Translations under genes and position numbers: made by a program
Notes under the pieces: model-generated
Told to the model about the DNA's origin: nothing
The model's database searches: none
What the model saw: the letters and a program-made list of their open reading frames with translations, nothing else
Shown here: piece by piece, positions 41,748-41,753 of the stretch
Position numbering within the stretch: the first letter of the stretch is position 1
Layout: every line of letters starts with the position of its first letter
Source: Niallia sp. NCCP-28
GTDB lineage: Bacteria > Bacillota > Bacilli > Bacillales > Cytobacillaceae
Direction: 5' to 3'
Assembly (NCBI RefSeq): GCF_023168165.1
Contig: NZ_BQYJ01000017.1
Location: 1-41,753, forward strand
DNA: 41,753 nt

Positions 41748-41753
41748 TCTAGA

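Overview
The window is AT-rich, low-GC DNA with strong AGGAGG ribosome-binding sites and sigma-A-type promoters. Gene types (HU, the GerC spore-germination relic, KimA/KtrB potassium transporters, CBO0543, DUF2187, YunG and Yrk-type proteins) point to a spore-forming Bacillaceae-type Firmicute. The density of decayed mobile DNA (group II intron end, serine-resolvase relics, IS110 relic, Tn3 relic, a tyrosine recombinase) suggests a large plasmid or an accessory chromosomal island; the sequence alone does not decide which.

Layout. 1-0.45 kb: 3' end of a group II intron with its maturase tail. 0.66-3.3 kb: a resolvase relic divergent from an intact sulP-uspA pair. 3.5-7.5 kb: a leftward block headed by a XerS-like tyrosine recombinase with small unknown ORFs, then a DUF3800 gene, with two 35-bp inverted repeats around the latter. 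7.9-8.2 kb: HU. 8.5-19.4 kb: a leftward arsenic island of 13 genes (marR2-GNAT-flavoprotein-orf69, arsR2, arsR1-arsB-arsD-arsA-hesB-CoA disulfide reductase, marR1, a second flavoprotein). 19.5-29.5 kb: a graveyard holding an IS110 relic, a 49-bp-period repeat array, gerC with an internal deletion, a broken kimA, a Tn3 tnpA relic and a yunG relic, among which ktrB, DUF2187 and CBO0543 remain intact. 29.9-31.1 kb: lgt and a DUF202 gene. 31.7-37.5 kb: a leftward persulfide/sulfur-transfer cluster resembling the Bacillus yrk operon, controlled by a CstR-like repressor gene, with DUF302 just upstream. 38.2-40.0 kb: a decayed, inverted second copy of the resolvase-sulP unit. 40.3 kb to the end: a CPA2 cation/proton antiporter and a small unknown gene.

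How the genes work together. The arsenic genes make an ArsA-energised ArsB efflux pump fed by the ArsD metallochaperone, under two ArsR repressors with CCxC metalloid sites. Two MarR proteins carrying vicinal cysteines each sit beside a flavoprotein, and one also beside an ArsN1-like acetyltransferase. No arsC was seen in the window. The sulfur cluster holds three TusA-type modules, two DsrE-like proteins, rhodaneses and a rhodanese-metallo-beta-lactamase protein, plus a TSUP exporter. I read five 16-bp ATACC-N6-GGTAT dyads in it, one of them inside the cstR promoter. The CoA-disulfide reductase-rhodanese fusion at the end of the ars operon links the two themes of thiol/persulfide and metalloid chemistry.

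Most notable structures: the 36-kb-spaced inverted resolvase-sulP duplication, the CstR-type operator set, a shared MarR operator in the ars island, and the unexplained 25-bp repeats at exact 49-bp spacing.
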